Assembly (NCBI GenBank): GCA_014607495.2
Contig: CP053161.1
Coordinates: 10,363,115 to 10,427,114, forward strand
From: Carposina sasakii
Lineage: Eukaryota > Arthropoda > Insecta > Lepidoptera > Carposinidae
DNA: 64,000 bases
Direction of reading: 5' to 3'
In this document: piece after piece, positions 11,868 to 23,670 of the stretch
How positions within the stretch are numbered: position 1 is the stretch's first letter
How the letters are laid out: the number at the start of each line of letters is the position of its first letter
Notes under the pieces: model-generated
Databases searched by the model: none
What the model was told of the DNA's origin: nothing
The model's input: the letters and a program-made list of their open reading frames with translations, nothing else
Program-made: the position numbers and the translations under genes

Positions 11868-12303
11868 AGATATCGATCTATTCCGGTCCGATCCCTTAAA
11901 CTAATCACATTTTATTTTAAAACCACAACAAATTCCGGTCTGATACCAAAACAATTTTTAGATTCCGGTCTGATCCCGTAGAGAGAATGAAAATTCTACA
12001 AGTTGTTTTATTGAAGAACGACAAAGTTAAGAAAAATTAAATAAGAAATAAAATAGTTCGATCTCTTAGTAAAAATCAACAATCATTCGAAAAACAATAT
12101 TGTATATGTCTACGGTTTTACTTGCTAACAGTACTAAAAAATCATTGAGAAGACACATGGGATCAGAACGGAATACAAAATAAATGAAATATTCATCCGA
12201 TCCCGCTACGGGATCAGATAGGAACAAAATTATAAAATGAAATAAAACGGATCCTTTGCGGAATCACTTGCTGGGATCGGAACGGAATAGATCGAGCTAT
12301 CAT
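11868..12303. mobile_element. DNA transposon with GGGATCGGAACGGAAT-type TIR and subterminal repeats
   Basis: The terminal inverted repeats are about 28 bp: left tcgatctattccggtccgat and its complement atcggaacggaatagatcga on the right. Inside each end the core is repeated. Left-side repeats are ttccggtctgatacc at about 11935 and ttccggtctgatcccg at about 11963. Right-side repeats are gggatcagaacggaat at about 12159, the pair gatcccgctacgggatc at about 12200, and a diverged one at about 12250. Such subterminal arrays are typical of transposase binding sites in several cut-and-paste superfamilies. No transposase ORF is present, and no other copy occurs in this window. The superfamily is unassigned. 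Confidence 0.7.
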
Positions 12304-12810
12304 TAGATGCTTCTTAGTCGTGAGAATGACACTGGGGGAAAAAATTACGCAGTTGGGTTTGTTTTTCCCTCGAGTAAAAAATTTACTCTTTAAACTTTTA
12401 AAATTGCATCTTATTTTATTACTATAAACAAGATAGAATTTTATAAGATAGTACAAGCTGTTTAGACGATATCATTGCGTGTTAATAGGCCTACAAATAG
12501 TGTTCAAATTTAAATGACGTGTCGTATCCAAATCTCTATCAATTCGATCGAGGTATAATGTTTCTTTGTATAAGTCCCAGTACAGATAAGGAAAGCTATA
12601 TGGTGGTGGTAATAGCTATAGCAGCTCGTCTACTTATGCTTTTAGTCCGCAAATGCTTTAATTGACTACAACGAAATTCGTTAACGCCCTTTTGAACTCA
12701 CGACGCTGCTAACAGTGGCCTTGATTTGAAAATTATGAAATGGATAATTTACTAATTGGACTTGCCTATGAGATAGGCTGAAAAGTTGTTTAGCTTCCTT
12801 TTATGTGAGA
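12304..12810. other. No recognised feature
   Basis: No gene or shared repeat is visible. Confidence 0.35.
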
Positions 12811-13070
12811 CTACCCCATATTTATCAACATGACAAGTCTTTTTACCCAACTGCGCGACGCAAAGGAGTGGTATTGTGTTTAACAGCCTATCTATGTATG
12901 TATGTATGTATGTATGTTCCTTTGAAGCACTACACAGACCAAACGCAACGACCGATTTTTATGGTTCATGTGTCAATCGATTCCCCTTAGTCCGGGGAGT
13001 GTCACTAAAGGCATGACGTTAGTGAAAATTGGGCGACTACTGCACGCCATTTTGTGAAAATGAAAAAAAA
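12811..13070 (+). repeat. Interspersed repeat with (TATG)n core
   Basis: A block starting tttttacccaactgcgc, then a (TATG)n microsatellite at about 12892-12917, then cctttgaagcactac and a region related to 'cggctgaaccgatttt' sequences. The layout is typical of lepidopteran interspersed repeats. It is the only copy in the window, so the assignment is from memory of such repeats rather than from internal comparison. Confidence 0.4.
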
Positions 13071-14149
13071 AGTCTACTAAAAGTTAAACTATATCGAGTG
13101 GGGTATCGTTGAATAGGTATTTAAAAATCAACCAACCGTTTAGGATCTATATCGATTGAAAGTTGCGTAACAACCATTCTCACATATAAGTTTTTAGACA
13201 GCAGCAAGACGAAAACTTCTTGCTGCTAAGAATGTTGAGCCTTTTTATTGAAGCGTATCTACTTATACTATATGTACTCATAACAAAAAAGTATAAAATA
13301 TAAAAACATAATTTTAAAAATCTAAATACCCGGCTGCTCGAAAATCATTATATTCGATAACAAGCAAATTATATTTTTATGACATCTACAAGAATAATTT
13401 AGTTCGTATTCATAGATACTGCAAATTCTATCAAAGGAATCCTTTGAATTACAAGTTTCAGAATCAGTTTTGTAAGATCAAATACTTTTTGTACAAATCA
13501 CCGCGAACATGCTAAAGGAATATTGAAGTCTCTCAAAGGCTCCTCATTCATTCAAGCAGACGGTTTTGCGAACTAAGTTGCCGCTCCTATAACTCTTACA
13601 GCTAGCAGATATTCATATAAGATTCCAGTTTATATCAAATTGCTTGAGGCAATTGAAATTTTATTAAAACTTTGCCCCTTTGATATAACTTCTGTTTGAT
13701 AGAAAACCATCGACGTCTAATGCCTAAACGATAATTTAATGCTGCGATTTAGCAAGATTTTATTTATTTCCAGCGGCACGGCTTTTATTTGATTATTAAT
13801 AAAATGAGTTTTATTTTATTTTGTTGCCCATTTGCATAATTGTTTCATTTTCACTTTCGCTTCTGAAGTCCACGATGGTCGCTCTTAAAAAGAAATTAAA
13901 CTTGAATTTGGTACCGGCGCTTTAGACCGGGATATTTAGTTTTTCCCCTTAGAATTCATTATTTCTGAAAACGAATAAACAATTCAATTGTTTCTCCAAA
14001 TTTTCTTGTATAATTTGTTGAGATTTTTTATTGTATTTTTATAAAAGTTTTTAATAATAATTAGTAAGACCAAGGTATTTTTTGTTATGTTATACAGAAT
14101 GAGAAAAATATATTTTTTCAAATTTCCTACAATATGTAATTATTTATCT
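13071..14149. other. No recognised feature
   Basis: The stretch is AT-rich. No gene or repeat is supported. Confidence 0.4.
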
Positions 14150-14152
14150 TTC

Positions 14153-14210
14153 TATGTAACGCCTAATACAATTTCATTTAATTATTTATCTCATGTTCTT
14201 TATAGCTTAG
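14153..14210 (+). repeat. Fragment shared with the Penelope-linked repeat at 33195-33273
   Basis: The sequence gtaacgcctaatacaatttc followed by atttaattatttatct is nearly identical to the complement of 33225-33255. It marks a piece of the same interspersed element without its GC-rich block. Confidence 0.55.
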
Positions 14211-15180
14211 TTTTGTTTTTCGTAGTAGTTCTATACTATGCCATAGATTGCTTGCCCGTGAGCGTATTTCTAGTATGTAACTCCCATGACCTCACAATTT
14301 TATGAAATCTAGACTAATTCGATGCTTTATATCTCTCCTTGAAAACAACGTCAAGCTTGTAAAATGTATAAAACATAAATCACGTAGATATGACCCTAAA
14401 CAAGGAAAATTGTAAGGTATAGTCATAAAATTCGTAGAAATTTAAGTGATATATAGGTAGCATGTTATTCTGTGAAACTGTTGTTCTAAACAACTGTACA
14501 ACTAATAACAGAACATGTCACGAGAAATATAAATTTTCGTCCAGTATATTTTATGGGCAAGATGGTATAATTATTAAAATAAAGATATTTTGTAGTTAAA
14601 CAGAAAACAGTGAACGAATGTACAAATTGTTATGATATTTTTTTTTCACAAAATATCATTTTTTACTGAATTACACATCAAATCGATTTTAATTCACGTA
14701 ATTATTACCAATAACATTAAGCTTACTTCATTATAATTTACTGCCATTTTGGGAGCTTAATCGTAGGAAAAATTTTACAAGTAGTACGTATCTATAGATA
14801 GTTATTTAATAAAACAATAAACTAAATCTACTAAGCCTTCCCATTAAAAGTGTTGAAACATCTGTTTTCTTGTTCCAATTCTCATACCCGATGATTATAA
14901 GTGACACTCTATTAGGAAATCATATTACAAAAGATAATTTGAGGTCGTCAAGTGTCCATCCAAACTGAAACCAATATTAATATTATTTAGGTATCTACCA
15001 TTTAACTTAGTCTTCATCTTGACTGGTTTGTAAAACAATTTTTATTGAAGTTACTTATTATCCGCACTTAAACTAAAGTAAATGTTTTTATAAGTATTAA
15101 GATTTTTTTTTTAAGAACTTAAAGATTTCATTTGCTAACTAGGTAAACTTCGTCTACGTGAAATTTTGAATTTTGAACCG
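14211..15180. other. No recognised feature
   Basis: The stretch is AT-rich. It shows no coding signal and no repeat shared within the window. Confidence 0.4.
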
Positions 15181-15435
15181 TTTCCTAGGGAGTTTTGGGA
15201 AATGCTAACCCTACCTAAACTATTTAAGATATGTTTATGCAAAATTTGAAATACATTGGACCAAAGAATCCCATTGTCCCATACAAACTTGGCCCCCTTT
15301 TTCACTCCCTCAGGGGTGAAATTAAAAAAGTCCCGGATTTACGTTATACAAGAACATACGTTCCAAGTTTCAGGTCTCTACCATCAGCGGTTCATTCAGT
15401 AGTGAGCTTTATAGATCGAAGGAGTAAATGTTCTG
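15181..15435 (+). repeat. Probable interspersed-repeat fragment (ccctcaggggtgaaatt block)
   Basis: The block cactccctcaggggtgaaat and the following ccaagtttcaggtct resemble the non-coding ends of repeats common in Lepidoptera. There is no second copy in this window, so support is weak. Confidence 0.35.
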
Positions 15436-15440
15436 CCTAA

Positions 15441-15510
15441 ATATAGCATTATAATCACGCCCATTATGTCCCCAAAGAGGTTGGGCAGAAGTGTGTAAAT
15501 ATAGTATGCA
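15441..15510 (-). repeat. LINE/SINE tail fragment
   Basis: The sequence ataatcacgcccattatgtc then gaggttgggcagaagtgtg is the complement of the repeat end at 31975-32035, which continues into a TATG-like tail. Confidence 0.55.
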
Positions 15511-15739
15511 GGTACTTATTTTTTTACTTTATACTTTATCGCACACAAATTATAAATATACACATAAATTACACAGGTACTGGAGAAATGTACAATGGCG
15601 TGCTTATCTCTTCAAGAGATTTCTTCCAGCAGACCAAAAGAAGTGAAGGAATAGAACAAAAGAAAAGGGTAACAGGACAGGGTGCACTAACAGAACTAGA
15701 AACCTAAATAATTACTTACTTAGTTTTAAATATAGTCAA

Positions 15740-15855
15740 TCCACTTCGTCTAATAACCTTCTAGGCAAACATGTACCACCTTAGGCTGCATCTTGCTTAA
15801 CATCAGGCACGATGGCGGTGAAATGTTTGACTTTCTAATAAAAAATAAAAAAACT
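15740..15855 (+). repeat. Retroposon 3' end with A-rich tail
   Basis: The block ccaccttaggctgcatcttg, then catcaggcacgatggcggtg, then an A/T-rich tail (ctaataaaaaataaaaaaac), has the form of a lepidopteran non-LTR or SINE 3' end. There is a single copy in the window, and the assignment comes from general familiarity. Confidence 0.45.
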
Positions 15856-16500
15856 TATGTAGGTGACGTTTGGCGACGTCTGCAGATTTGCTGAACTACG
15901 GATATCGCGCGGCGTGGCTTGTGCATTATATGTAGTGTTGCGAATGTATGACTATGATGTGTGTAATGCTTGTCTTCTTGTAGGTGTACATACCTATATA
16001 TATGAAATATAGTGTATCTAGTAATATGACATATAGTGTATCTAGTAATGATAAATATAAATACACATATAGATATATATAAATATGGATCACACTTATT
16101 CCAAGATTAAAGTCGAGAATGTACCGGTTATATTACAGCTGCTATTTTGCCGCGAGAATTAGAAAGGACAGGACATTTTGCAACCGGACCACCTGAGACA
16201 GTTACTGGACTAAATACTAGCGAGTAAACTGTATAGCTATTTAGTTCAAATTATGATGCAAGTTCAGCTAGTTATATTAGTTGAAGTTATTAAACGCAAC
16301 TTTTTGAATATGGAAATGATTAAGTTAGTTTATTAATAATTTTATAAGTTATTGTCTGGTATATGAAAGCAAATGGAGGAAACAGGGAAATTCCCAAGGA
16401 GGAAACAGCAAGTGGAGATGCAGTAGACAAAGTTGCACTGCAACAGTCCATGTAGTCTACGAAGCGTAATGTGAAGCATTATCTGATATTTGTCTATACG
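15856..16500. other. No gene; small tandem duplication
   Basis: The unit atatagtgtatctagtaat is directly repeated at about 16006-16050. Nothing else is recognised. Confidence 0.4.
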
Positions 16501-16755
16501 TCGTCATCGTCAGCCTATTGCAGTCCACTGCTGAACGTGGGCCTCCCCCAGTGTACGACACATGGCTCGATCTCCCGTTTTTGCTATCCAGTCACTACCA
16601 GCCATCCTCTTTAAGTCATCGATCCATCGGGCCGGAGGGCGCCCAACGCTACGCTTGCCGAGGCGCGGTCTCCATTCGAGAACCCGTTTACTTCACCGTC
16701 CATCGGTTCTACGACAGATGTGGTCTGCCCACTGCCACTTCAGTCTGCTATTTGT
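16501..16755 (-). mobile_element. RTE-like LINE, C-terminal coding end and 3' terminus
   Basis: This is the best preserved of the RTE-like ends. The minus strand reads KWQWADHICRRTDGR, stop, RVLEWRPRLGKRSVGRP, then PARWIDDLKRMAGSDWI, then GEAHVQQWTAIG. This is the conserved C-terminal tail of RTE-type endonuclease/reverse transcriptase proteins. It ends with the tail cctattgcagtccactgc / CGTCATCGT. At least one stop interrupts the frame and everything upstream is lost, so it is a 5'-truncated dead copy. Open frames on the plus strand over this segment are antisense shadows. Confidence 0.82.
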
Positions 16756-16999
16756 TTATACAGTGCCGCTGTATTGGCAAGTTTGTTGTAATTTTGAACG
16801 ATTAATTATCTGCATAGAAAAATTATTATCATCTTCCTACCCTTGTACCATGATTTATAGGGTCACCAGCGCAATTAGGTTTCTTTCGAAATTTGCAAGG
16901 GTTTTGTATTTTTTTTACGGCTGGCTGCCTTCCTGACGCCAACCCTCCTCGGGTATGCATAGAAAATCATACCTATATCTAATCAATTTAAATAATTTA

Positions 17000-17395
17000 A
17001 GCCTCGAGCAGACCGGATGCGTATGCGTGCACGTAAACGTAGACGTGCACGTACCGCTGAGTTGTAAAGTGTGGAACTGTATAAGACAGGACACACCGCT
17101 TGACGTCTATGCTTACGTCTACGCATACGCATCAGGGCTTAGTGCGAGTTTTGACGTAAACGTAAACAGTTCAACCAATCACATAGCGCCGTTGTTCTCA
17201 CTTTTATGACATCACGTTATCACGCTATAATGTGATTTGTTAGCCGCTTTACGTTAACGCGAACGTGTTCGAAGTGAAAACTCACACTACGCCCTCCAGT
17301 CTGCCCGTGCCTATACAGTTCCATACATTACAACTCAGAAGTACGTGTACGTCTACGCTTATGCGTACGCATACGCATCCGGTGTACTCGAGGCA
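17000..17395. mobile_element. AGCCTCGAGCAC-family MITE with nested insertion
   Basis: The ends are agcctcgagcagaccggatg and, complemented, the sequence read from cgcatccggtgtactcgagg. TTA stands immediately outside both ends (16997-16999 and 17396-17398), a clear 3-bp target duplication. The interior is rich in degenerate cgtacacgtaagcgtagacg-like motifs. It corresponds to 47903-48093 except that a 162-bp second MITE (17134-17295) splits it at the cat-c-cggtctgccc site. TWA duplications fit PIF/Harbinger; no transposase is present. Confidence 0.85.
17134..17295. mobile_element. AGGGCTTAGTGCGAGTTTT-TIR MITE, nested
   Basis: The left end agggcttagtgcgagtttt is matched by the complement of the right end (agggcgtagtgtgagtttt). 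Inside are acgtaaacgtaaac and cgttaacgcgaacg motifs. The element is 162 bp with no ORF, and it sits inside the MITE 17000-17395. Flanking bases (tca / tcc) may be an imperfect 3-bp duplication. Confidence 0.75.
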
Positions 17396-17398
17396 TTA

Positions 17399-19790
17399 TG
17401 CAAAATTATATATTTATCATAAATATTATACAAACTTTACGATTAAAACATGTAATAATTACACCAGTCAGGAAACTTGTAATAATTTAAGTAGTTCAAT
17501 TTCTGATGCAAGTACTATGAATATTTATAATACTCGTATGTTATTTTAAAGCAAGTCGTAGCCGAAGTAATTTCAGATAATGTATGCAATTGCAAATGTT
17601 ACATTCTATTAGAATATTCTAGAAGGGAATTGCATTTATTGATAATTAAATTATACCGCGAAAACTTTATAACTTTTACTAATAGTTTCCGAGACCTAAT
17701 GTTTCTTCAAAGATCGTAAAAGATTGATAACGACATTCAAGTCTGGGAGACTTTGTAAATAGGCTTCCATTTGAAGCAAACTTTTCTATGACGAACCTAT
17801 ATCGATACCATTAAGAAATATTGTTCCTTTGTCTAAGTATCAGATTACAAGTCTGTATAGGTTGATAGAGAGAAGATGGAAAAATAACTTTGTTCCAGAA
17901 ACACTACTTTGGTCTTAACTCTTTTTATCAAGAACACTTAAATATTTAAACCAGTCGTAAAGATGAAGTCATTAAACAATAATAAAACATTTAAATTACC
18001 TTTACGGCACAAAGAGATAAATTGCAAATCACCTCGACTTCATTAGTCGAATCGCATTCATATTAATAGCCGGTAAACATTTCCAGTTCAGTATTATCGG
18101 TACACGGGAGTTTTATAAAATATATTAATATAGAGTTGTATTTACAAAGGATCTGCTGCTGTTCATTTAAGCATTTGTCGATAAAACTCTCCTAGGGGAT
18201 TGTCATAAAATCTTAAGGATCTCTTACATCAAGTTATTGCATTAAAAATTGCCTATATAAAAAGCTCACGCTCCTCAACAAAGATATTTTCAACGCAGGA
18301 TCATTGTGCAAGTCAGTTATTGCTGTAAACGGTATATTGTGACCTGAGATGGAAACGATTCGCTTAGACACTTTTCCCCAAATAAATCATAAGCAGAATA
18401 GTATATTTCTAGTCACGTTAAAAAATGAGACAAGCTAATATACATATACCGTATCAACGAACGTACTAACAGCTCTATATTAATTTTCATCATTAACCAT
18501 CAAAGCGGAATGCTGCTGTAGGTTGTTAACCTATCTCACCACACATCAGATATCAGACACTGTATCTTAGTATCTGCTCCAACTAATGCGTCATTATAAT
18601 GAGACATCACGCTATTGGTGTTTTTAGACATGACGCCATTCACACCTTCTCCGATTGGATGATACCTCAGAAGTGTAGCTATACTTAAAAGTAGTCTAAG
18701 TGGTTAAATTAATATCACACCCGTATTCCCTGAGGCACAGAATACTAAATAAATCGTACAGATAAGCACAGTGTGCAAAAATTCAAATATATTATTCTCA
18801 CTCTCTCGTATTGACATAATTACGTGAAATTTACTACTTAAGCAGCTGAAACCCAATATGAAGCTTCTATCGTTTTGCGTGTTTATGCGGTAGGTACTTA
18901 CATCAATGAGCTTGTAGTGCGCTAAGCTTACCTCATGTAAAGTAGTTGAAAATATTTAACCCTCAGATTTTCGTTGTTGTTTTTATTTTCAAAGGATATA
19001 GAAAACTTTAAATTAGCATTAACGAAGAAAAAATTAATAGTATAGATAGACTCTAACAAAAGGACACTGAATTAATGTTATTCCTATGCAGACGTACGTC
19101 CCACGCCTCAGAAGGCGCATATGTCAATATACGAAGTTTAAACATATGCTCTTCAGACGTAAAATTAGACTTCGTTTTCCTAACTGTAAAAGTAAATGAC
19201 CATACTTTAGTCTGTAATTTTCCGTAACGTAGGTAGCTGTTTCCTAAAGTGATCCCCATACAACCGCTTTGTGGTCTTTAGATTTCCTGTATCCGTTTCG
19301 AATTTTAAATGCTACTTATTTTATTTACAAAATTATTTGAAAACAAATTGATATTTTATAATGACTGTGGGTTGTACATGGACCTCTCAATTCCCTGGTT
19401 ATATTCTAAGTTTATTTTTATACTAATTCTTGTATTGGTAGTAATTTTGCCCTTGAAGACGCTAAATTAGTAAATGGTTTGTTTTCTTTTAATACATTTT
19501 ATTTTTCTTTTCAATGCTTGTGTGGTTTACCTTTTATATGGGAGTAGTATGTTAGCCTTACACCTGACCACCAGAGAATGTGCTATGAGTAACGCAGGAA
19601 CCGCGATTTCTTATTTATACACTATGTTACTACTATAAAGGTATAATTATCTTACGTTGCAATGAATGCGTTTGATATCCCCTAATTAAATTCATTGATA
19701 TCATAGATGGACCTATGAAAATATTTCGTATCAAACGCATTCGTATCAATGTCGCATAGCACATCTATGCTAGAAAAGCAGCCTTGGACA
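17399..19790. other. No recognised feature
   Basis: The stretch is AT-rich and unique in this window. Short open segments, such as the one on the minus strand at 19053-19259, have no family motif. Confidence 0.4.
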
Positions 19791-19881
19791 TATATACATA
19801 TATAAAAATGTAACGGATCGCTGTCTGTACATGGAAGATATGAGAAAAAAATATAGGAGACCTTTGTCAACGCAATAGTTC

Positions 19882-20365
19882 CTAAAAAAAATAAAATAAA
19901 TAAAAATAAAAATTATTTATTCACAGACAAATGAGTCCATAGTTTGTTAGTATTACAAGATCTTATGTCTATGTTAGTAAATTGCTAAATATATATGTAT
20001 CAATTATTAAAATATATAAAAATGAAAGTGTATAAAAATGAGTATATAGCAGGCTGCTCACCGATTGCCACGTTTTATGTGTAAATCGGTGAACCGCTCG
20101 AGTACAGCCGCGTCCATCCTGTCTGCTATCATCCTCAGGATCTCGTTGGAGCTCCCCCGCAATCTGCGCACCACCGATAGGCTTTTCTTGCGCATGATGG
20201 CGTAGAAGTCATCCAACCCAGCATCCGCAAACATGCCAGACGCGCTACAGAAGCGCGGGAGCCTCAACAAGACCCTGAGGGTGTTATTGTACTGGACCCG
20301 CAGGGCATCATAAGCTCCGAGCTTGCGATGTGTAAATTTGGTCCCTAGTGCGCATGTCTAAACAT
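19882..20365 (-). mobile_element. 5'-truncated non-LTR retrotransposon (LINE)
   Basis: The element reads on the minus strand: a coding end (20340 to 20058), a ~170-bp 3' UTR, and an A-rich tail at its 3' end (19883-19912, seen here as taaaaataaaataaa-like sequence). It has landed inside a SINE-like repeat whose two halves flank it. No clean target duplication is visible. The junctions are inferred by aligning the flanks with 24551-24845. Confidence 0.75.
20058..20340 (-). pseudogene. Reverse transcriptase C-terminus of a LINE
   Basis: The frame encodes about 90 residues ending in a TGA. The pattern YNNTLRVLLRLPRFCSASGM, followed by DFYAIMRKK, RLRGSSNEILRMIADRMD and FTDLHI, matches the C-terminal domain after the RT palm in non-LTR retrotransposons of the Jockey/CR1 type common in moths. 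The clade is not certain. The catalytic RT and endonuclease domains are absent, so the fragment cannot act on its own. It is unusually GC-rich for the window, consistent with a recently arrived coding sequence. Confidence 0.8.
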
Positions 20366-20577
20366 TTAAATGAATGATTTTTGGAATTTTTGTCTGTTTC
20401 TCGGTTTGTCTGTGCGTTTGTACACGCTAATTTCAGAAACGGCTGAACCGATTTAGATGCAGTTTTCTGGAATATATTGTCACAGGTTCCACTTAACATA
20501 GGCTACTTTTCATCCCGGATTTCGACATTTAGTTTTTTCTGCAGTCCACGCGTACGGAGTCGCGGGCGTTCACTAAC

Positions 20578-22394
20578 GTGAAATTTTAATGGAATAAAAT
20601 TACGCAAGAAGTAAGCAAATAGTTACAGGTAGGTATAGTAAGTATCATAAATAATGAAAAGTCTGAGCTAAAATTTGGACTATGCTCGGAATAAGCTAAT
20701 AAAAATGGTTTCGAGAGTGTATGTTTATACATACTCGAATCAGTAATAAATTCAGAAGGCAAAAAGCTTTCGGTCAACTTCACACCTATTCTCAATACCA
20801 ATATATTCAACCAATATACTAAACTAATGTTGATTTAGAACGGAAAACGCGTGTGCACAAAAATAACCAGTTATCAGTAGTAAGCTACGTTTTCAAATAA
20901 ATCATCAATGTACAAACAAAAGTTTTTACAATGCTCACCATGTAAACAACTACTAACAATAGGAGAGTGAATCTTATTCCTATTGGCACTCAGTTCACGA
21001 AATATTCAAATATGATGGATAGTGCGTTAGGATTGACAAAACGCAGTAATCTTTTTAGATATGCCGGCATTCGTGCTTATTCTGTTGTATAGGAGTTTCC
21101 ATGAAGTGAAGACTTGTTACAGGAGTAAAATAATTATGTTAAAGTTACTGTGAGAGGATCGAAGGCTGCACGTGCAATTGCAATAGCTCACGTTATAATA
21201 TTGATTGTTGTTTATGAAAAATACTCCAGAACTATCCGTAGCATTAGTTTCGGGGCTTGATGGAAAAAAAGTAAGTGTTGCCAGTGATTTTAGCAATCCT
21301 TACTTCGGCACCATTCTTGCAGTCTGTATAGCTACTAAGTATTCTGCACATAAACAACTTCGAGTGCGCCATGTTTGCTTAAGGAAGTCATGGCTTACAG
21401 CGGCCATGACCTGTTATTTTTGACAGCTCTACCGTGTTTCCTGCATTCGTGGTATCGATTAAGCTGTTTGACTTTCTAAGACACATGTTATCTTTGGTAA
21501 TGGTATGTCTCTACCAGTTTTTACGTGTTAAACTGTTTGCATGGTAATATCTGTTTGTGATATTCTCGTAGATACTTATCAAACAACGTGGATATAGGTA
21601 ATAGTTCTCAGGAAGAAAAACTATGTGATTTTCTGGGATATTGTTACCTTGCGTGTCGTTGTTTACTGGGATAATGGTGTTAATCCGTACCTCTGTAAAT
21701 TTTCTTAAATTACATAATGGAAATAGATTAATGATAATTATATTACGATAATAATTATTCGGTAGGTGCGTGAGTTATATAAGTCTCACTGGGTAGCTAC
21801 AGTAAAATTTAATATCTACGGAACGGGGTAGTTCTTATACAATTCGTATAATTCAAATGCCGCATACAGGTTTCATATTCTCAGTAGTGTTAAACCCAAA
21901 TACATCATGTTGTGACAATCAATTACTCACATGTTCTGCTGTTGAACCTAAGTACGTGACATCCTGTATATACTCGTGAAGCAGTACATTTGAGACCTAA
22001 TATCCAAGGGATAGAACTTATAGTACACGCAGTGGATTATTGTCGCGCAAGTCCGTTACATTACATTAGTATCAATCAACGTCGCATTAATTAGATCAGA
22101 TACGCCCACTTCGGTGAATGCGCCGATAGATATGTGCCGCGATTTAGGATCTTAGACAAACTCTGTTGTGCTATTGTTGCATAATCGATTTGATAGTGCA
22201 ACTTTTGGTTCCACTTATACCAAGTGCATAAAGCCCGCATTTGTTAACTCTAACCAGCTTTAATATTATCTAGTATTTTTCAATAGCCACTATAGCGGTA
22301 ACAAGACAAGACGTGTAGGCTCAAATCTTGGCATTAAAAAAGAGTTTTTTGATGAAAACTGAAATAAATATTTAAGATTTAAGTAGTTTGTTCT
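20578..22394. other. No recognised feature
   Basis: No shared repeat or credible gene is visible. An open segment at 21205-21423 starts with TTG and has no recognisable motif. Confidence 0.4.
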
Positions 22395-22556
22395 CATTTT
22401 TCCTTCTTGCCGTACTCCCATTTCACTTGGAGTCAGCGCAATGTAAACTTCTCTTTCACTCATCCCTGTGATCCATCGTCACGTCACTCACTCCCAGTAC
22501 TCTTACAAAGACCATCCAACACTTCTTAGGCCTTCCCCTTCTTCGATGCAAGCCTA
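22395..22556 (-). mobile_element. LINE 3' end fragment (…CADP-type C-terminus)
   Basis: The complement reads, in shifting frames, EEGEGLRSVGW, then MSEREVYIALTPSEMGVRQE. This resembles the RGRPRKCW…KTYCADP C-terminal tail of lepidopteran LINE proteins. A second relative is at 49600-49755. Several frameshifts and stops show it is old. Confidence 0.6.
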
Positions 22557-23670
22557 AATAATTTTGATTACTTTATAGCTAAAGGAGAAAACATTAGCAG
22601 AAAATTAAACACTCTAATCATGATTAGGGTCTAAAATAACTCAATCCAGCTAATCCACCGCTCAGAAAATTCTCATTGCAGTTGATTTAATCCGAGGCCT
22701 GTGGAGTTAATTTACAACAATTTTAATGAGCCCTTCACAAAATATAAAGGACCGATCCAATTTAATTTGCAATCACAAAACAAACAGCCGCACTTTTAAT
22801 CACAATTCCGATTTTAGTATTCATTTTGGTTCGCAACAATTGAGGTTTTCCTACAAATGTACATATTGACAAGTATAAATTCGTACAGTAAGGAGGCGCT
22901 ACTTACTTAGCTTTTGGTGTTTTTATACTGTAACTATGTAGTTCCTATACGAACCGACAGCTAAGTTATGACGGTGAAGTTGCATTCGCGAATCGACGCC
23001 AGTTTACTGCCAAAGAACAATAGTGCTGTTTTGAAAAATTAACCTTGGATTAATTAACATATTCACCCAGCGTGTCTAATTATGAGCCCTTTAATTAAAA
23101 GTTTCAGCCACGCTTTATTTGCTTCCGTTGAATGGTAGCAACTGAAGAACAATGGGAAGGAGCATAAAGGAAGAAGAACCAGGATATGTGATAACCAAAT
23201 TGGTCACTGAATGGACTGATTGGCGACACGGAAGAATCAGTTACCGGCTAGCAGTTGTCTCCGGCCATGTATAGCCTTTCAACCGTCACCTGCGTAATAT
23301 CAATACTATTTTATAATAGCAAATGCTGTTAGGCCATCTCCTTGGAAACTTACTTAGTGGTAAGGAGTTAAACTCAATACAGAACGTCACTCGGAGCTTG
23401 GTGACGCTCACTACCACTGTGAAGTCACTAATTAGTGACTTGATCATCCTGCATTAAAAAAAAATCATCCGCTACGTAATAAATAAAAAAAAACCCTGCA
23501 ATTAGGTTCAAAAAAGTTTCATCCGCTACGTAATAATAATTTAAAAAAACAATTTAAGGGTTATTGTATCTATGTTATTTCCAGAGATGAAACATAAACC
23601 ACTCATCATTTTTTATATGTGCAATATAATTTAAATGCGATTTAAATCTATCAAACTAATAAGTAATCTC
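22557..23670. other. No gene; short spaced direct repeat
   Basis: The block catccgctacgtaataa occurs at about 23466 and again at about 23520, each beside an A-rich run. Nothing else is recognised. Confidence 0.4.

Larger units (their letters stand above)
19791..20577 (-). mobile_element. SINE-like GTGGACGCCCGCGACT element, interrupted
   Basis: The two halves are the complement of the element at 24551-24845. The first half, at 20366-20577, carries gaacgcccgcgactccg, cggttcagccgtttctga and aacgcacagacaaac. The second half, at 19791-19880, carries attgcgttgacaaaggtctc and atccgttacattttta. They are separated by a truncated LINE (19882-20365). The family has no ORF of its own. Frames of 60-110 codons seen in such copies are incidental. 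Confidence 0.8.

Noticed and set aside
16518..16936. Open frames of 95 and 124 codons on the plus strand
   Set aside because: They lie antisense to, and run past, the RTE-like LINE end, whose own protein is on the minus strand. They have no family motif.
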